64,000 nucleotides of DNA, from positions 997,001-1,061,000 of the forward strand of contig JAPWJY010000008.1 in assembly GCA_028283765.1 (NCBI GenBank). The letters run 5' to 3'. The first letter of the stretch is position 1. Each line of letters starts with the position of its first letter. The translations under genes and the position numbers were made by a program. Positions 1 to 8,885 of the stretch are shown here, piece after piece. The notes beneath the pieces are model-generated. The model ran no database searches. It saw only the letters and a list, made by a program, of their open reading frames with translations, and was not told the origin of the DNA. This DNA comes from Parvibaculaceae bacterium (GTDB lineage: Bacteria > Pseudomonadota > Alphaproteobacteria > Parvibaculales > Parvibaculaceae).

Positions 1-197
1 AGCGGATCGAACGCCTGGAAGAGGAAAAGGCGGCAATCGCCAACGACATCAAGGAAGTCTATGCCGAGGCCAAGGGCAACGGGTATGACACCAAGATTCT
101 CCGGCAGATCGTCCGCATCCGCAAGCAGGACAAGGCTGAACGGCAGGAGCAGGAGGCGATCCTGGAGGTCTATCTGAGCGCGCTCGGCATGGTCTGA
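1..197 (+). CDS. gapR: GapR-family DNA-binding protein (DUF2312), 3' end only
   Basis: The last 64 codons of a gene cut by the window edge, in the frame starting at base 3 and stopping with TGA at 195-197. The peptide is charged and helical, with the pattern [40 protein letters not shown], which matches the DUF2312/GapR family. In Caulobacter GapR is a small nucleoid-associated protein that clamps overtwisted DNA ahead of polymerases and stimulates topoisomerases; that role is transferred from the family. A strong terminator follows 40 bp downstream. The start and any operon partners lie outside the window. Confidence 0.9.
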   Translation, partial: RIERLEEEKAAIANDIKEVYAEAKGNGYDTKILRQIVRIRKQDKAERQEQEAILEVYLSALGMV

Positions 198-237
198 GGG
201 GCTGCCCGGATTTCGATCAAGGCCAGCGTTATCGAGA

Positions 238-263
238 AAAGGGCGGTCCATGGACCGCCCTTT
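238..263 (+). terminator. Rho-independent terminator after gapR
   Basis: A perfect 13-bp inverted repeat, AAAGGGCGGTCCA with TGGACCGCCCTTT, lies directly downstream of gapR and is followed by CTTTG. It is symmetric enough to serve the convergent regulator gene ending at 305 as well. Confidence 0.85.
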
Positions 264-304
264 CTTTGTCTGGCTGCCTCAAAGGCATGGTTCACGCTCC
301 GGGA

Positions 305-1726
305 TCAGGCCCCGGATGCCCGAACCTCCAGCCCCATGTCGCGGACCTTGCGGTAAAGCGTCGAGCGGCCGATGCCGAGGCGGCGGGCGACCTCGCTCAT
401 ATGGCCCCGGTAGCGGGAGATGGCGAGGCGTATGATTTCCGCCTCGATCTCGTCGAGCGGGCGCATGTTGCCGGCATCGTCGATGACCGGGACGTCGGGC
501 GTATTGCGGCGAAACCGGATCATGTTTTCAGCCGGAACCTCGCGAGGCGGCGTGGGATGGCTTTCACCCGTGTCCTCAATCAGGGACGGGAAGTCGGACG
601 AGGAGATACGGCTGCCCCGGCAGTTTTCCACGGCCTGGCTGATCAGCTTGTTCAACTGGCGGACATTGCCCGGCCATTCGCCTTTCTGGAGCAGGCCAAG
701 GGCTTCCGGCGTGATGGACGAGATCGGCTTGCCGGTCCGGGCAGCGTGTTCGCGCAGGAGCTGGGCGGCGATTTCGGCAATGTCCTCCCTGCGCTCGCGC
801 AGCGCCGGAATTTCGATATGCCGGTCCTCGAAAAGGCCGAGCATGTCCGGGCAGAAGCTTTTTTCGTCGGTCATCCGGGTTACGTCATGGCTGGTCGCGC
901 CAATGAGCCACAAATATCCCTCGCCCTCGCCATCGCCATCAGGAAGCGGGCGCGACCTGAGTTCGTTGACCCGGCGGGCCAGCAGGTTCTGGAGATGGAA
1001 CGGCAGTTCGGCAATATCCTCGATAAAGAGCACCACATTCCCGGCGCAAAGAGCATGGTCGCAGCTTTTGGGGTCGTCGGGACGCGCCACCAGCAGATGG
1101 CGCAGCGCCGCGGCCTGGGGCCCCCGGCTCGAAAAGGCCAGGAATTGGCAGCCCGCCTGCTCGCTGGCCTTCTGGATCGTGCGCGCCATCGCATATTTGC
1201 CTGCGCCGGGCTCCCCAAGGAGCAGAATGGGCTCTCTCTGGCGGGCGAGTTCCCGGGCAAGGTGGATGGCATGGCTCATGGCCGGGCTCTGGGCCACGAT
1301 TGAATCGAAGGAATAGTGGCTCTGCAACTTGCGCCGGAGATTTGCCACTTCGCCGCTCAGATTGGAGACCCGCAAGGTGTTGCGGATGGTCACATGCAGA
1401 CGCTCCGCATTGAGCGGCTTCATGATGAAATCGTCGGCGCCTGCGCGCAGTGCCGCGGCAATCTGATCCATGGTGTTGAGTTCGCACAACACCAGAATCG
1501 GCACATCGGCGCGGGCAGCGCGAAGTTTCTGCACGGTTTCGCTGCCATGGGCCGGCAGATCGATGATGATGAGAGATGCCTGCTGGCCCCTGGGCGTACC
1601 CAGATGGCTTTCAGCGATTTCAGGACTCATTGCCGCCGCCGACCCAAAACCGGCCCGGGTCACGATCTCCTTCAGATAGGCTCTTTCGGCAGGATCCTGA
1701 TTAACAACGAAAATGATCTGGCTCAT
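305..1726 (-). CDS. NtrC-family response regulator lacking the GAFTGA loop
   Basis: A 473-residue protein with three domains. The receiver (about 1-120) keeps a phospho-acceptor-like D56 and K103, but the usual acidic pair near the N-terminus is reduced to NQD and the switch Thr/Ser is Cys81. The AAA+ domain (about 140-370) has Walker A GEPGAGK (171-177), a Walker B written FIED instead of FLDE (234-237), and GNVRQL at 353-358. The C-terminal Fis-type HTH (about 430-468) is intact. The GAFTGA segment that contacts sigma-54 is absent between the Walker motifs: the stretch 200-230 is short and unlike it. In the family, such proteins (for example TyrR-like or Rhodobacter NtrC-like) act with the housekeeping sigma factor. 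No histidine kinase gene lies beside it. Targets are unknown. Confidence 0.85.
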   Translation of the reverse strand: MSQIIFVVNQDPAERAYLKEIVTRAGFGSAAAMSPEIAESHLGTPRGQQASLIIIDLPAHGSETVQKLRAARADVPILVLCELNTMDQIAAALRAGADDFIMKPLNAERLHVTIRNTLRVSNLSGEVANLRRKLQSHYSFDSIVAQSPAMSHAIHLARELARQREPILLLGEPGAGKYAMARTIQKASEQAGCQFLAFSSRGPQAAALRHLLVARPDDPKSCDHALCAGNVVLFIEDIAELPFHLQNLLARRVNELRSRPLPDGDGEGEGYLWLIGATSHDVTRMTDEKSFCPDMLGLFEDRHIEIPALRERREDIAEIAAQLLREHAARTGKPISSITPEALGLLQKGEWPGNVRQLNKLISQAVENCRGSRISSSDFPSLIEDTGESHPTPPREVPAENMIRFRRNTPDVPVIDDAGNMRPLDEIEAEIIRLAISRYRGHMSEVARRLGIGRSTLYRKVRDMGLEVRASGA

Positions 1727-2151
1727 ATGTCTTCATCCGGCATGGGCCAATCCGTGGTCAAGCCAGACGCCTTTAAAATGGCTGAAAAAGAGTTGTGATC
1801 ATGCCGGTCGGGTATGAATGAACGGTTAATTTTCGGTTCCTTGCCTCAGATCGATACGAAAAGACCGTGCCGGGGGCATAACTTGCGTATGACGGTGCGT
1901 CATTTTTGCGTAATGGAACCAAACAGGTTTCCGGGTGTTTTAAGATAGTGTCTATTTATGCGAACCTAACGTCTCACTGTTGCATGACGGTAACTATCCA
2001 GTCTTAAACCCACAGGGATAGAGCCATTTCTGGTTGATGAAACAGATGAAGCCATGCGAAGTAAGACGTAGATCTAAAAGGATAACCGGTGGGGTCCGGG
2101 CTACCCGGCGATGCTCGTCGGGGGCCGATCAAAACAGCGACGGAGATTGGG
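1727..2151. other. Divergent intergenic region, no gene seen
   Basis: This 425-bp gap separates the regulator (minus) from the lipoprotein gene (plus) and should hold promoters for both. It is AT-richer than its surroundings around 1790-2060. I found no clear open reading frame, RNA or terminator. A GGAG at 2142-2145 precedes the lipoprotein start. Confidence 0.5.
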
Positions 2152-3021
2152 ATGAAACTTATATCCCGGCTGACTGCTATTGCTTCCTTCCTTGTGCTCG
2201 CAAGCTGCGGCACGTTCACGGCTGAGTCGTATCTGAAGGACACCCTCCCCGAGGGCAACAGCTTCAATACGTGTCTGGCTCGCGAATATCAGGATCGGGC
2301 GAATTCAGAGGCCTATGTGGACTGCAACTGGGTCGATTCGGCCCAGATCATTGAGAAATCAAAGGCTGCGGCGTCTGGTCAGACGGTGCTTCCTTACGAC
2401 CCGGCGCAGGTCGGCGGCATTCTGCCGGCTGACGTTGCTCCGCTCCAGGATGCACGTTCGCAGCTTCTGGCGGCCCTTGATAATGGTGGCCGTTCCGATC
2501 GTGGTTGCGCCTGCGCCAAGGCCCAGCGCTACTATGACGGCTGGGTGGAACAGTCCCGCGACAACAAGCTCGGTGAAAACGGCTACTGGCTTGGCGGCGA
2601 CGGCGGCCCGGTTCAGCCCGATCGCGTTTCTGCCGAAAAGGCAGCCTTCTTTGAAGCTCTGACCCAGTGCCAGGCTCCCAAGATCGCCGCGACTCCCGAG
2701 CCTCAGGTTGGTCCCTGGACCATCTACTTCGGCTTCGACAAGTACAACCTGACGGCGGAAGCCAAGGCTGTGATCTCCGAGATCGTTTCGACGGCCAAGG
2801 CGCCGCTGAACGTGGTCGGCCACACCGACACGGTTGGCTCGTCCGCCTACAACGACGCTCTCGGCCTGCGCCGCGCCAACGCTGTCTCCAGCGATCTGAA
2901 GGCAAACGGCGCTACGGTCTGCGACGCCTCCTCGAAGGGCAAGACCGATCTCGCGGTTCCGACCGCGGACGGTGTGAAGGAGCCGCTCAACAGGCGCGCT
3001 GTCGTCACGCTCTGCAACTAA
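2152..3021 (+). CDS. OmpA-family outer membrane lipoprotein
   Basis: A 289-residue protein beginning MKLISRLTAIASFLVLASCG, a lipoprotein signal with lipobox LASC, so it should be lipid-anchored. Residues of roughly 20-180 form a region I do not recognise, with Cys pairs including a CACAK motif. The C-terminal domain (about 185-289) is OmpA-like: IYFGFDKYNLT, then VVGHTDTVGSSAYND, and a final NRRAVVTL, the elements that bind peptidoglycan meso-diaminopimelate. I chose the ATG at 2152 because it gives the lipoprotein signal; an upstream in-frame start at 2089 would bury it. It stands alone, with a terminator after it. A structural link between outer membrane and cell wall is inferred from the fold. 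Confidence 0.85.
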   Translation: MKLISRLTAIASFLVLASCGTFTAESYLKDTLPEGNSFNTCLAREYQDRANSEAYVDCNWVDSAQIIEKSKAAASGQTVLPYDPAQVGGILPADVAPLQDARSQLLAALDNGGRSDRGCACAKAQRYYDGWVEQSRDNKLGENGYWLGGDGGPVQPDRVSAEKAAFFEALTQCQAPKIAATPEPQVGPWTIYFGFDKYNLTAEAKAVISEIVSTAKAPLNVVGHTDTVGSSAYNDALGLRRANAVSSDLKANGATVCDASSKGKTDLAVPTADGVKEPLNRRAVVTLCN

Positions 3022-3057
3022 GGGTTGGGGCAACTCGCAAGAGTTGGTGAAAACCGG

Positions 3058-3090
3058 AAGGCCTCGGCAGCAATGCCGGGGCCTTTTCTC
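3058..3090 (+). terminator. Rho-independent terminator after OmpA-like lipoprotein
   Basis: AAGGCCTCGGCA pairs with TGCCGGGGCCTT (one G-U) around a GCAA loop, then TTTTCTCGTTTTG. A smaller hairpin, CAACTC-GCAA-GAGTTG, lies just upstream at 3031-3046. Confidence 0.85.
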
Positions 3091-3215
3091 GTTTTGCGGC
3101 CTCGCGTTGGCTAACCGGCTGCCTGCGATGGCCGATCATGCATTGAAGATGGGCGGCCAGGGCGCGATATAATGGATCGTTCCCTGTTTTCGCGCCTTCC
3201 GGAGTGAGTTTCCCC

Positions 3216-5033
3216 ATGTCCTCGACCGCCGCGCCTGTCTCCTCTGCCCGTCCCGAAACCGGTCTTCCCGCCTGGAACCTCGATGATCTTTATGCAGGGC
3301 CCGAGGCGCCTGAAATCGCCCGGGATCTGGCCCGCGCCAGCGAGATGGCGGCCGGGTTCTCGGCGCTCTACAAGGGCAAGGTTGCCACAATAACGGGGGG
3401 CCCCGGTGGTGGGGATGCGCTTGCCGGGGCCATCCAGGCCTATGAGGCGCTGGACGATCTGCTGGGGCGGCTTTCGTCCTATGCGGGCCTGCTTTACGCC
3501 ACGGACAATGCCTCGCCGGTCAACGGCAAGTTCTATGGCGACATGCAGGAAAAGCTGACCGTCATCACCAGCGGCCTGCTGTTTTTCGAGCTGGAACTGA
3601 ACCGTATCGCCGATGACGTGCTGGAGAAGGCGCTGGCCGGGTCGCCCCGTCTCGCCCATTTCGAGCCATGGCTCAGGGATCTGCGCACCTTCCGGCCCTA
3701 TCAGCTTTCAGACGACCTCGAAACGCTGCTGCACGAGAAATACGTGACCGGGGCGGGGGCGTGGAGCCGCCTGTTCGACCAGACCGTGGGCGCGCTTCGT
3801 TTCCCGCTCGGCAACGAGCCCGTGGCGCTGGAAACGGCGCTGTCACAATTGTCCGACCAGAACCCCGATGAGCGGAAACGTGCGGCGGGCGTGCTGGCTG
3901 ACAATTTCAAGCCCGCGCTGCCGACCTTCACCCTCATCCTGAATACGCTGATCAAGGACAAGGAAATCTCCGACCGCTGGCGCGGCTACAAGGACATTGC
4001 CGATTCCCGCCATCTGGCCAACCGGGTCGAGGCCGAGGTCGTCGAGGCGCTGAGCGACTCCGTGCGCCGGGCCTATCCCAGGATTTCGCACCGCTATTAC
4101 CGGATGAAAGCCCGCTGGCTGGGTCTTGAAAAACTTGAATACTGGGACCGCAACGCCCCGCTGCCGACCGCCGACGACAGGCCTATTGAGTGGTCGAAAG
4201 CAAAGGACATCGTGCTGTCGGCCTATCGCGGCTTCACCCCCCGGATGGCCGAGATCGCCGGCACCTTCTTCGAGCGCAACTGGATCGACGCCCAGATCCG
4301 CCCCGGCAAGTCGACCGGCGCCTTCGCCCATCCCACCGTGCCGAGCGCGCATCCCTATGTGCTGCTCAACTATCAGGGCAAGACGCGCGACGTGATGACA
4401 CTGGCCCATGAGCTTGGCCATGGCGTCCATCAGGTGCTGGCGGGAGGGCAGGGCGCGCTGATGGCCAACACGCCGCTGACGCTGGCTGAAACCGCCAGCG
4501 TCTTTGGCGAAATGCTGACCTTCCGCAAGTTGCTGGCGGGGACGGCGGATCTCCGGCTGCGCAAGGCCATGCTTGCCTCAAAGGTGGAGGACATGATCAA
4601 CACGGTGGTGCGCCAGACCGCCTTTTACCAGTTTGAGCGCCGCCTTCACACGGCGCGCCGCGAGGGCGAGCTGACCAGCGATGAGATCGGCCGGATCTGG
4701 CTCGAGGTGCAGGGCGAAAGCCTCGGCGATGGCATCCATCTGGGCGAGGGCTATGAAACCTACTGGTGCTACATATCGCACTTCGTCCATTCGCCTTTCT
4801 ATGTCTATGCCTATGCGTTCGGGGATTGCCTCGTCAATTCGCTCTATGCCGTCTATGAGCAATCCTCGGAAGGGTTTGCCGAGCGCTATCTCGCCATGCT
4901 TTCGGCGGGTGGCACCCTGCGCCACAAGGAACTGCTGGCGCCGTTCGGCCTCGACGCCAGCGATCCCGCCTTCTGGGACAAGGGCCTTTCCATCGTCAGC
5001 TCGCTGATCGACGAGCTGGAGCAGATGGAATGA
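3216..5033 (+). CDS. pepF: M3-family oligoendopeptidase F
   Basis: A cytoplasmic zinc metallopeptidase of about 605 residues. The zinc motif is HELGHGVHQ (about residue 400), and a downstream ETASVFGE supplies the third ligand, both as expected for M3B peptidases. The N-terminal helical part begins WNLDDLY, also typical. Oligoendopeptidase F cleaves short peptides; substrate range here is unknown. I chose ATG 3216 because a GTG at 3204 would overlap the GGAG ribosome-binding site at 3201-3204. The stop overlaps the start of the next gene in an ATGA arrangement, so the two are probably co-translated. Confidence 0.93.
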   Translation: MSSTAAPVSSARPETGLPAWNLDDLYAGPEAPEIARDLARASEMAAGFSALYKGKVATITGGPGGGDALAGAIQAYEALDDLLGRLSSYAGLLYATDNASPVNGKFYGDMQEKLTVITSGLLFFELELNRIADDVLEKALAGSPRLAHFEPWLRDLRTFRPYQLSDDLETLLHEKYVTGAGAWSRLFDQTVGALRFPLGNEPVALETALSQLSDQNPDERKRAAGVLADNFKPALPTFTLILNTLIKDKEISDRWRGYKDIADSRHLANRVEAEVVEALSDSVRRAYPRISHRYYRMKARWLGLEKLEYWDRNAPLPTADDRPIEWSKAKDIVLSAYRGFTPRMAEIAGTFFERNWIDAQIRPGKSTGAFAHPTVPSAHPYVLLNYQGKTRDVMTLAHELGHGVHQVLAGGQGALMANTPLTLAETASVFGEMLTFRKLLAGTADLRLRKAMLASKVEDMINTVVRQTAFYQFERRLHTARREGELTSDEIGRIWLEVQGESLGDGIHLGEGYETYWCYISHFVHSPFYVYAYAFGDCLVNSLYAVYEQSSEGFAERYLAMLSAGGTLRHKELLAPFGLDASDPAFWDKGLSIVSSLIDELEQME

Positions 5034-6415
5034 GCGGTGATGAGGATTCGGAAGCGAGCCGGATCAGCCGCCGCCTGAAACGTTATGCCCAGGTGGGAGC
5101 GGGTCTTGGCGGCATTGCCGCGCGGGCGGGCGCGGGCCGTCTGCTCGGGCTTGAGGCCAACAATGACAAGACCGCCCGCGACCTCAAGGCCGCGCTGGGT
5201 GGCCTCAAGGGGCCTATCATGAAGGTCGCGCAGATGGCGGCGACCATTCCCGATGTGGTACCGCCTGAATTCGCCGCCGAGCTTGCCGAGCTTCAGTCCG
5301 CCGCGCCGCCGATGGGCTGGAACTTCGTGCGACGGCGGATGCGCTCGGAACTGGGCGTGAACTGGGAAAAGCGCTTCGAGCATTTCGAGCATGAGGCGGC
5401 TGCCGCGGCGTCGCTCGGGCAGGTCCACCGGGCCGTGCTGCCCGATGGCGTGCGCGTTGCCGTCAAGCTGCAATATCCCGACATGCAATCCGCCGTCGAG
5501 GCGGACCTGCAACAGCTTTCCCTCGCTTTTTCCCTGTACCGGCGCATGGATTCGGCGGTCGACACCCGCGAAATGTTCGCCGAAATCGGCGACCGGCTGC
5601 GCGAGGAGCTGGATTACGAGCTGGAGGCCGCGCATATGCGGCTTTACGGGGCGATTTTCAGGGACGAGCCGCGCGTCAGCGTGCCGGAGGTCGTCGGCGC
5701 GCTTTCCACGAAACGCCTGCTGACCATGGGCTGGCTCGACGGCAAGCCCTTGCTCTCCTTCAAGGACCATCCTCTGGCCGCGCGCAACCGGATCGCCGAG
5801 GCCATGTTTGCCGCCTGGTGGATGCCGTTCAGCCATTTTGGTGTCATTCACGGAGATCCGCATCTGGGCAACTATCTGGTGCGCGAGGAGGAGGGGGCGG
5901 AAGGCTCCGGAATCGCCGGCATCCATCTGCTCGATTATGGCTGTATCCGCCTTTTCAGTCCGCGTTTCGTTTCGGGCGTGGTCGAGCTTTACCGGGCGCT
6001 GGAAGCTGGTGATCGCGACCGGGCGGCGGAAGCCTACCGGGTCTGGGGCTTTAAAAACCTCTCCAACGAACTGATCGATACGCTGAACCTGTGGGCGCGT
6101 TTCATCTATGCCCCCATGCTCGACGACAGGGTGCGCAGCGTCGCCGACGGGGTGCGTCCGGGCGATTATGGCCGCAAGGAAGCCTTTGCCGTTCACAGCG
6201 CGCTCAAGGCCCATGGGCCGGTGACGCCGCCACGCGAGTTCGTGTTCATGGATCGCGCCGCCATTGGCCTCGGCGGCGTCTTCCTGCATCTTGACGCCCA
6301 GCTCAATTTTTACAGGCTGTTCAACGAGACCATCGAGAATTTCGAGATTGGCGCGCTTGAAGCCCGGCAGAAGGCCGCGCTAAAGAAAGCCAAAATCCTG
6401 ACGCCTGTCGCCTGA
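5030..6415 (+). CDS. ABC1/AarF (UbiB-like) atypical kinase
   Basis: A 461-residue member of the ABC1/ADCK family. The family-specific KxGQ-type helix appears as MKVAQM (about 64-69), followed by PPEFAAELAELQ. The Ala-rich nucleotide loop AAAAASLGQVH is near 122-132, the catalytic loop VIHGDPHLGNYL near 277-288, and DYG (for DFG) near 303. Family members support ubiquinone biosynthesis or lipid handling. Its exact substrate is unclear because alphaproteobacteria often carry several paralogues. It overlaps pepF by four bases. There is no obvious C-terminal membrane anchor of the kind UbiB proper has, so I do not call it ubiB. Confidence 0.88.
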   Translation: MSGDEDSEASRISRRLKRYAQVGAGLGGIAARAGAGRLLGLEANNDKTARDLKAALGGLKGPIMKVAQMAATIPDVVPPEFAAELAELQSAAPPMGWNFVRRRMRSELGVNWEKRFEHFEHEAAAAASLGQVHRAVLPDGVRVAVKLQYPDMQSAVEADLQQLSLAFSLYRRMDSAVDTREMFAEIGDRLREELDYELEAAHMRLYGAIFRDEPRVSVPEVVGALSTKRLLTMGWLDGKPLLSFKDHPLAARNRIAEAMFAAWWMPFSHFGVIHGDPHLGNYLVREEEGAEGSGIAGIHLLDYGCIRLFSPRFVSGVVELYRALEAGDRDRAAEAYRVWGFKNLSNELIDTLNLWARFIYAPMLDDRVRSVADGVRPGDYGRKEAFAVHSALKAHGPVTPPREFVFMDRAAIGLGGVFLHLDAQLNFYRLFNETIENFEIGALEARQKAALKKAKILTPVA

Positions 6416-6453
6416 TCTCCGCTATTTGCCCGACCTCCGTTATTTGAGTGAGC

Positions 6454-6891
6454 ATGACCGACGACCTCGTAGAAGAAAAAGAATCCCCGGTTCCCGCAGG
6501 CTACCAGGTGCTCAACTGGTTCAGCGGCTTTGGCCGCCAGATCGGGCCGATCTATGAGAGCACCGGGGGCGGGCCGGAATCGTCCATGGCTTTCCGGGTG
6601 CAGGAATATCACACCAACGGCATGGGCAATTGCCATGGCGGCATGCTGATGGCCTTTGCCGATGTGGCCTGGGGGCATCCGGTGTCGCTCCTCTATCACC
6701 GGCATTGGGTGACGGTGAGGCTGATGACGGATTTCCTCTCCGGCGGCAAGCTTGGCGACTGGGTCGAGGGCGGCAGCGAGGTCATCGGCATGGAGGATGA
6801 TTTCATCACGGTGAAGGGGCGCATCTGGGCGGGTGAGCGCACGCTTCTGACCGGCACGGGTCTCTTCAAGCTTCTGGGGGCCAGGTCCTGA
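6454..6891 (+). CDS. PaaI-family hotdog thioesterase
   Basis: A 145-residue single hotdog-fold protein. The characteristic segment is [17 protein letters not shown], matching the HGG(M/A) motif of PaaI-type acyl-CoA thioesterases, followed by the central strands [12 protein letters not shown] and [15 protein letters not shown]. It probably hydrolyses an acyl-CoA, but the acyl group cannot be deduced. ATG 6454 is preferred over the GTG at 6448. It sits 38 bp after the ABC1 gene and may share its transcript. Confidence 0.82.
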   Translation: MTDDLVEEKESPVPAGYQVLNWFSGFGRQIGPIYESTGGGPESSMAFRVQEYHTNGMGNCHGGMLMAFADVAWGHPVSLLYHRHWVTVRLMTDFLSGGKLGDWVEGGSEVIGMEDDFITVKGRIWAGERTLLTGTGLFKLLGARS

Positions 6892-6989
6892 ACCATGGCC
6901 GACGGACGCCGGGGCGCCCGGCCTGCGCGCCGGTGAACACCCGCTTGTTGAAAGGTGAACGATTGGCGCGTGCCTGACGTCCGGGAGCC

Positions 6990-7017
6990 TTGCCGTGTCC
7001 TCTCGCTTTGCTATAGT
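6990..7017 (+). promoter_or_regulatory. Candidate sigma-70 promoter for oxidase subunit IV gene
   Basis: TTGCCG and TATAGT are separated by 16 bp, about 70 bp upstream of the ATG at 7086. The -10 box is close to consensus and the -35 box is fair. This is sequence inspection only. Confidence 0.45.
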
Positions 7018-7085
7018 CCGCGCACGAAATTTTCATCAAATGGCGTCCTCATGACGTCCTGAGAAGCGAAAAGAGAGAGCCGGAT

Positions 7086-7235
7086 ATGAGCGAAGCGAAA
7101 TCAGACGCCGTCTGGAGCGAGGATATGGACAAGGAAGCCCATATCGGCACCTACGATGCGTTCATCAAGGGCGCGACCTACGGCACCATCGCCGTGATCG
7201 CCGTCGTGATTCTTCTCGCGATCATCACGCTTTAA
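7086..7235 (+). CDS. aa3-type cytochrome c oxidase subunit IV
   Basis: A 49-residue protein with one C-terminal transmembrane segment (about 33-49, IAVIAVVILLAIITL). Upstream of it is the family pattern DMDKEAHIGTYDAFIKGATYG, here at about residues 13-33. Small subunits of this kind accompany aa3 oxidases in alphaproteobacteria as a single buried helix; in Paracoccus the subunit is dispensable. The large oxidase subunits are not in this window. A GAGAGAGCC ribosome-binding region precedes the start. The gene stands alone between the PaaI gene and the transhydrogenase operon. Confidence 0.85.
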   Translation: MSEAKSDAVWSEDMDKEAHIGTYDAFIKGATYGTIAVIAVVILLAIITL

Positions 7236-7289
7236 ACAAAACTGCGTTCGGGCAGGGGGCGACGGCCGGGGGGCTCGCAGCTAATAAAC

Positions 7290-7318
7290 TTGCTTCTCCG
7301 GGTTCCTGCGTCTATTTA
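7290..7318 (+). promoter_or_regulatory. Candidate promoter of the pnt operon
   Basis: TTGCTT (7290-7295) and TATTTA (7313-7318) are spaced by 17 bp, about 108 bp upstream of pntAA. The -10 box falls inside the palindrome described next, so the two would be mutually exclusive. Confidence 0.5.
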
Positions 7319-7332
7319 GAATAAGTCTAAAT
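7314..7332. promoter_or_regulatory. Irr-box (ICE)-like operator palindrome
   Basis: ATTTAGA-ATAAG-TCTAAAT is a perfect 7-bp inverted repeat. Read as TTTAGAA-TAA-GTCTAAA it matches the recalled iron-control-element pattern TTTAGAAnnnTTCTAAA at all but one position. It overlaps the -10 box of the presumed pnt promoter, a geometry suited to repression. Irr is the haem-sensing iron regulator of many alphaproteobacteria. No irr gene is in the window, so the assignment is inference. Confidence 0.5.
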
Positions 7333-7426
7333 CGCGGAAATTGGTGTGAGAGCGGGCGGCCTGCTGCCCGGGTCACGCCGAAATCGCGGATGACGGTCGT
7401 GCAGACCCAAGGGAGCAGGCAAGTTC

Positions 7427-8556
<1,130 letters not shown>

Positions 8557-8557
<1 letters not shown>

Positions 8558-8874
8558 TGGAAGCGGTAGCGATTGATCCCACCATCTTCCGGCTCGCGAT
8601 CTTCGTGCTCGCGATCTTCGTCGGCTATTACGTGGTCTGGAGCGTGACGCCCGCGCTGCACACACCTTTGATGGCCGTCACCAACGCCATTTCATCGGTC
8701 ATCATCGTCGGCGCGCTGATCGCCGTCGGCGTCGACACCAATGTCGCGGGCGACGGTGGCCTCTGGTCCAAGGGCTTCGGCTTTCTGGCAACCATTCTGG
8801 CTGGCGTGAACATCTTCGGTGGCTTCCTCGTCACCCAGCGGATGCTCGCCATGTACAAGAAAAAGACGAAGTAG
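8557..8874 (+). CDS. pntAB: NAD(P)+ transhydrogenase subunit alpha 2 (membrane part)
   Basis: A 105-residue hydrophobic protein with about three transmembrane helices, starting near residues 9-27, 37-57 and 72-95. It supplies the first part of membrane domain II, equivalent to the C-terminus of fused PntA. It overlaps pntAA by one base (ATGA-type coupling) and precedes pntB by 11 bp, so the three genes form one translationally coupled operon. Confidence 0.95.
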
Positions 8875-8885
8875 GAGCCGGACCC

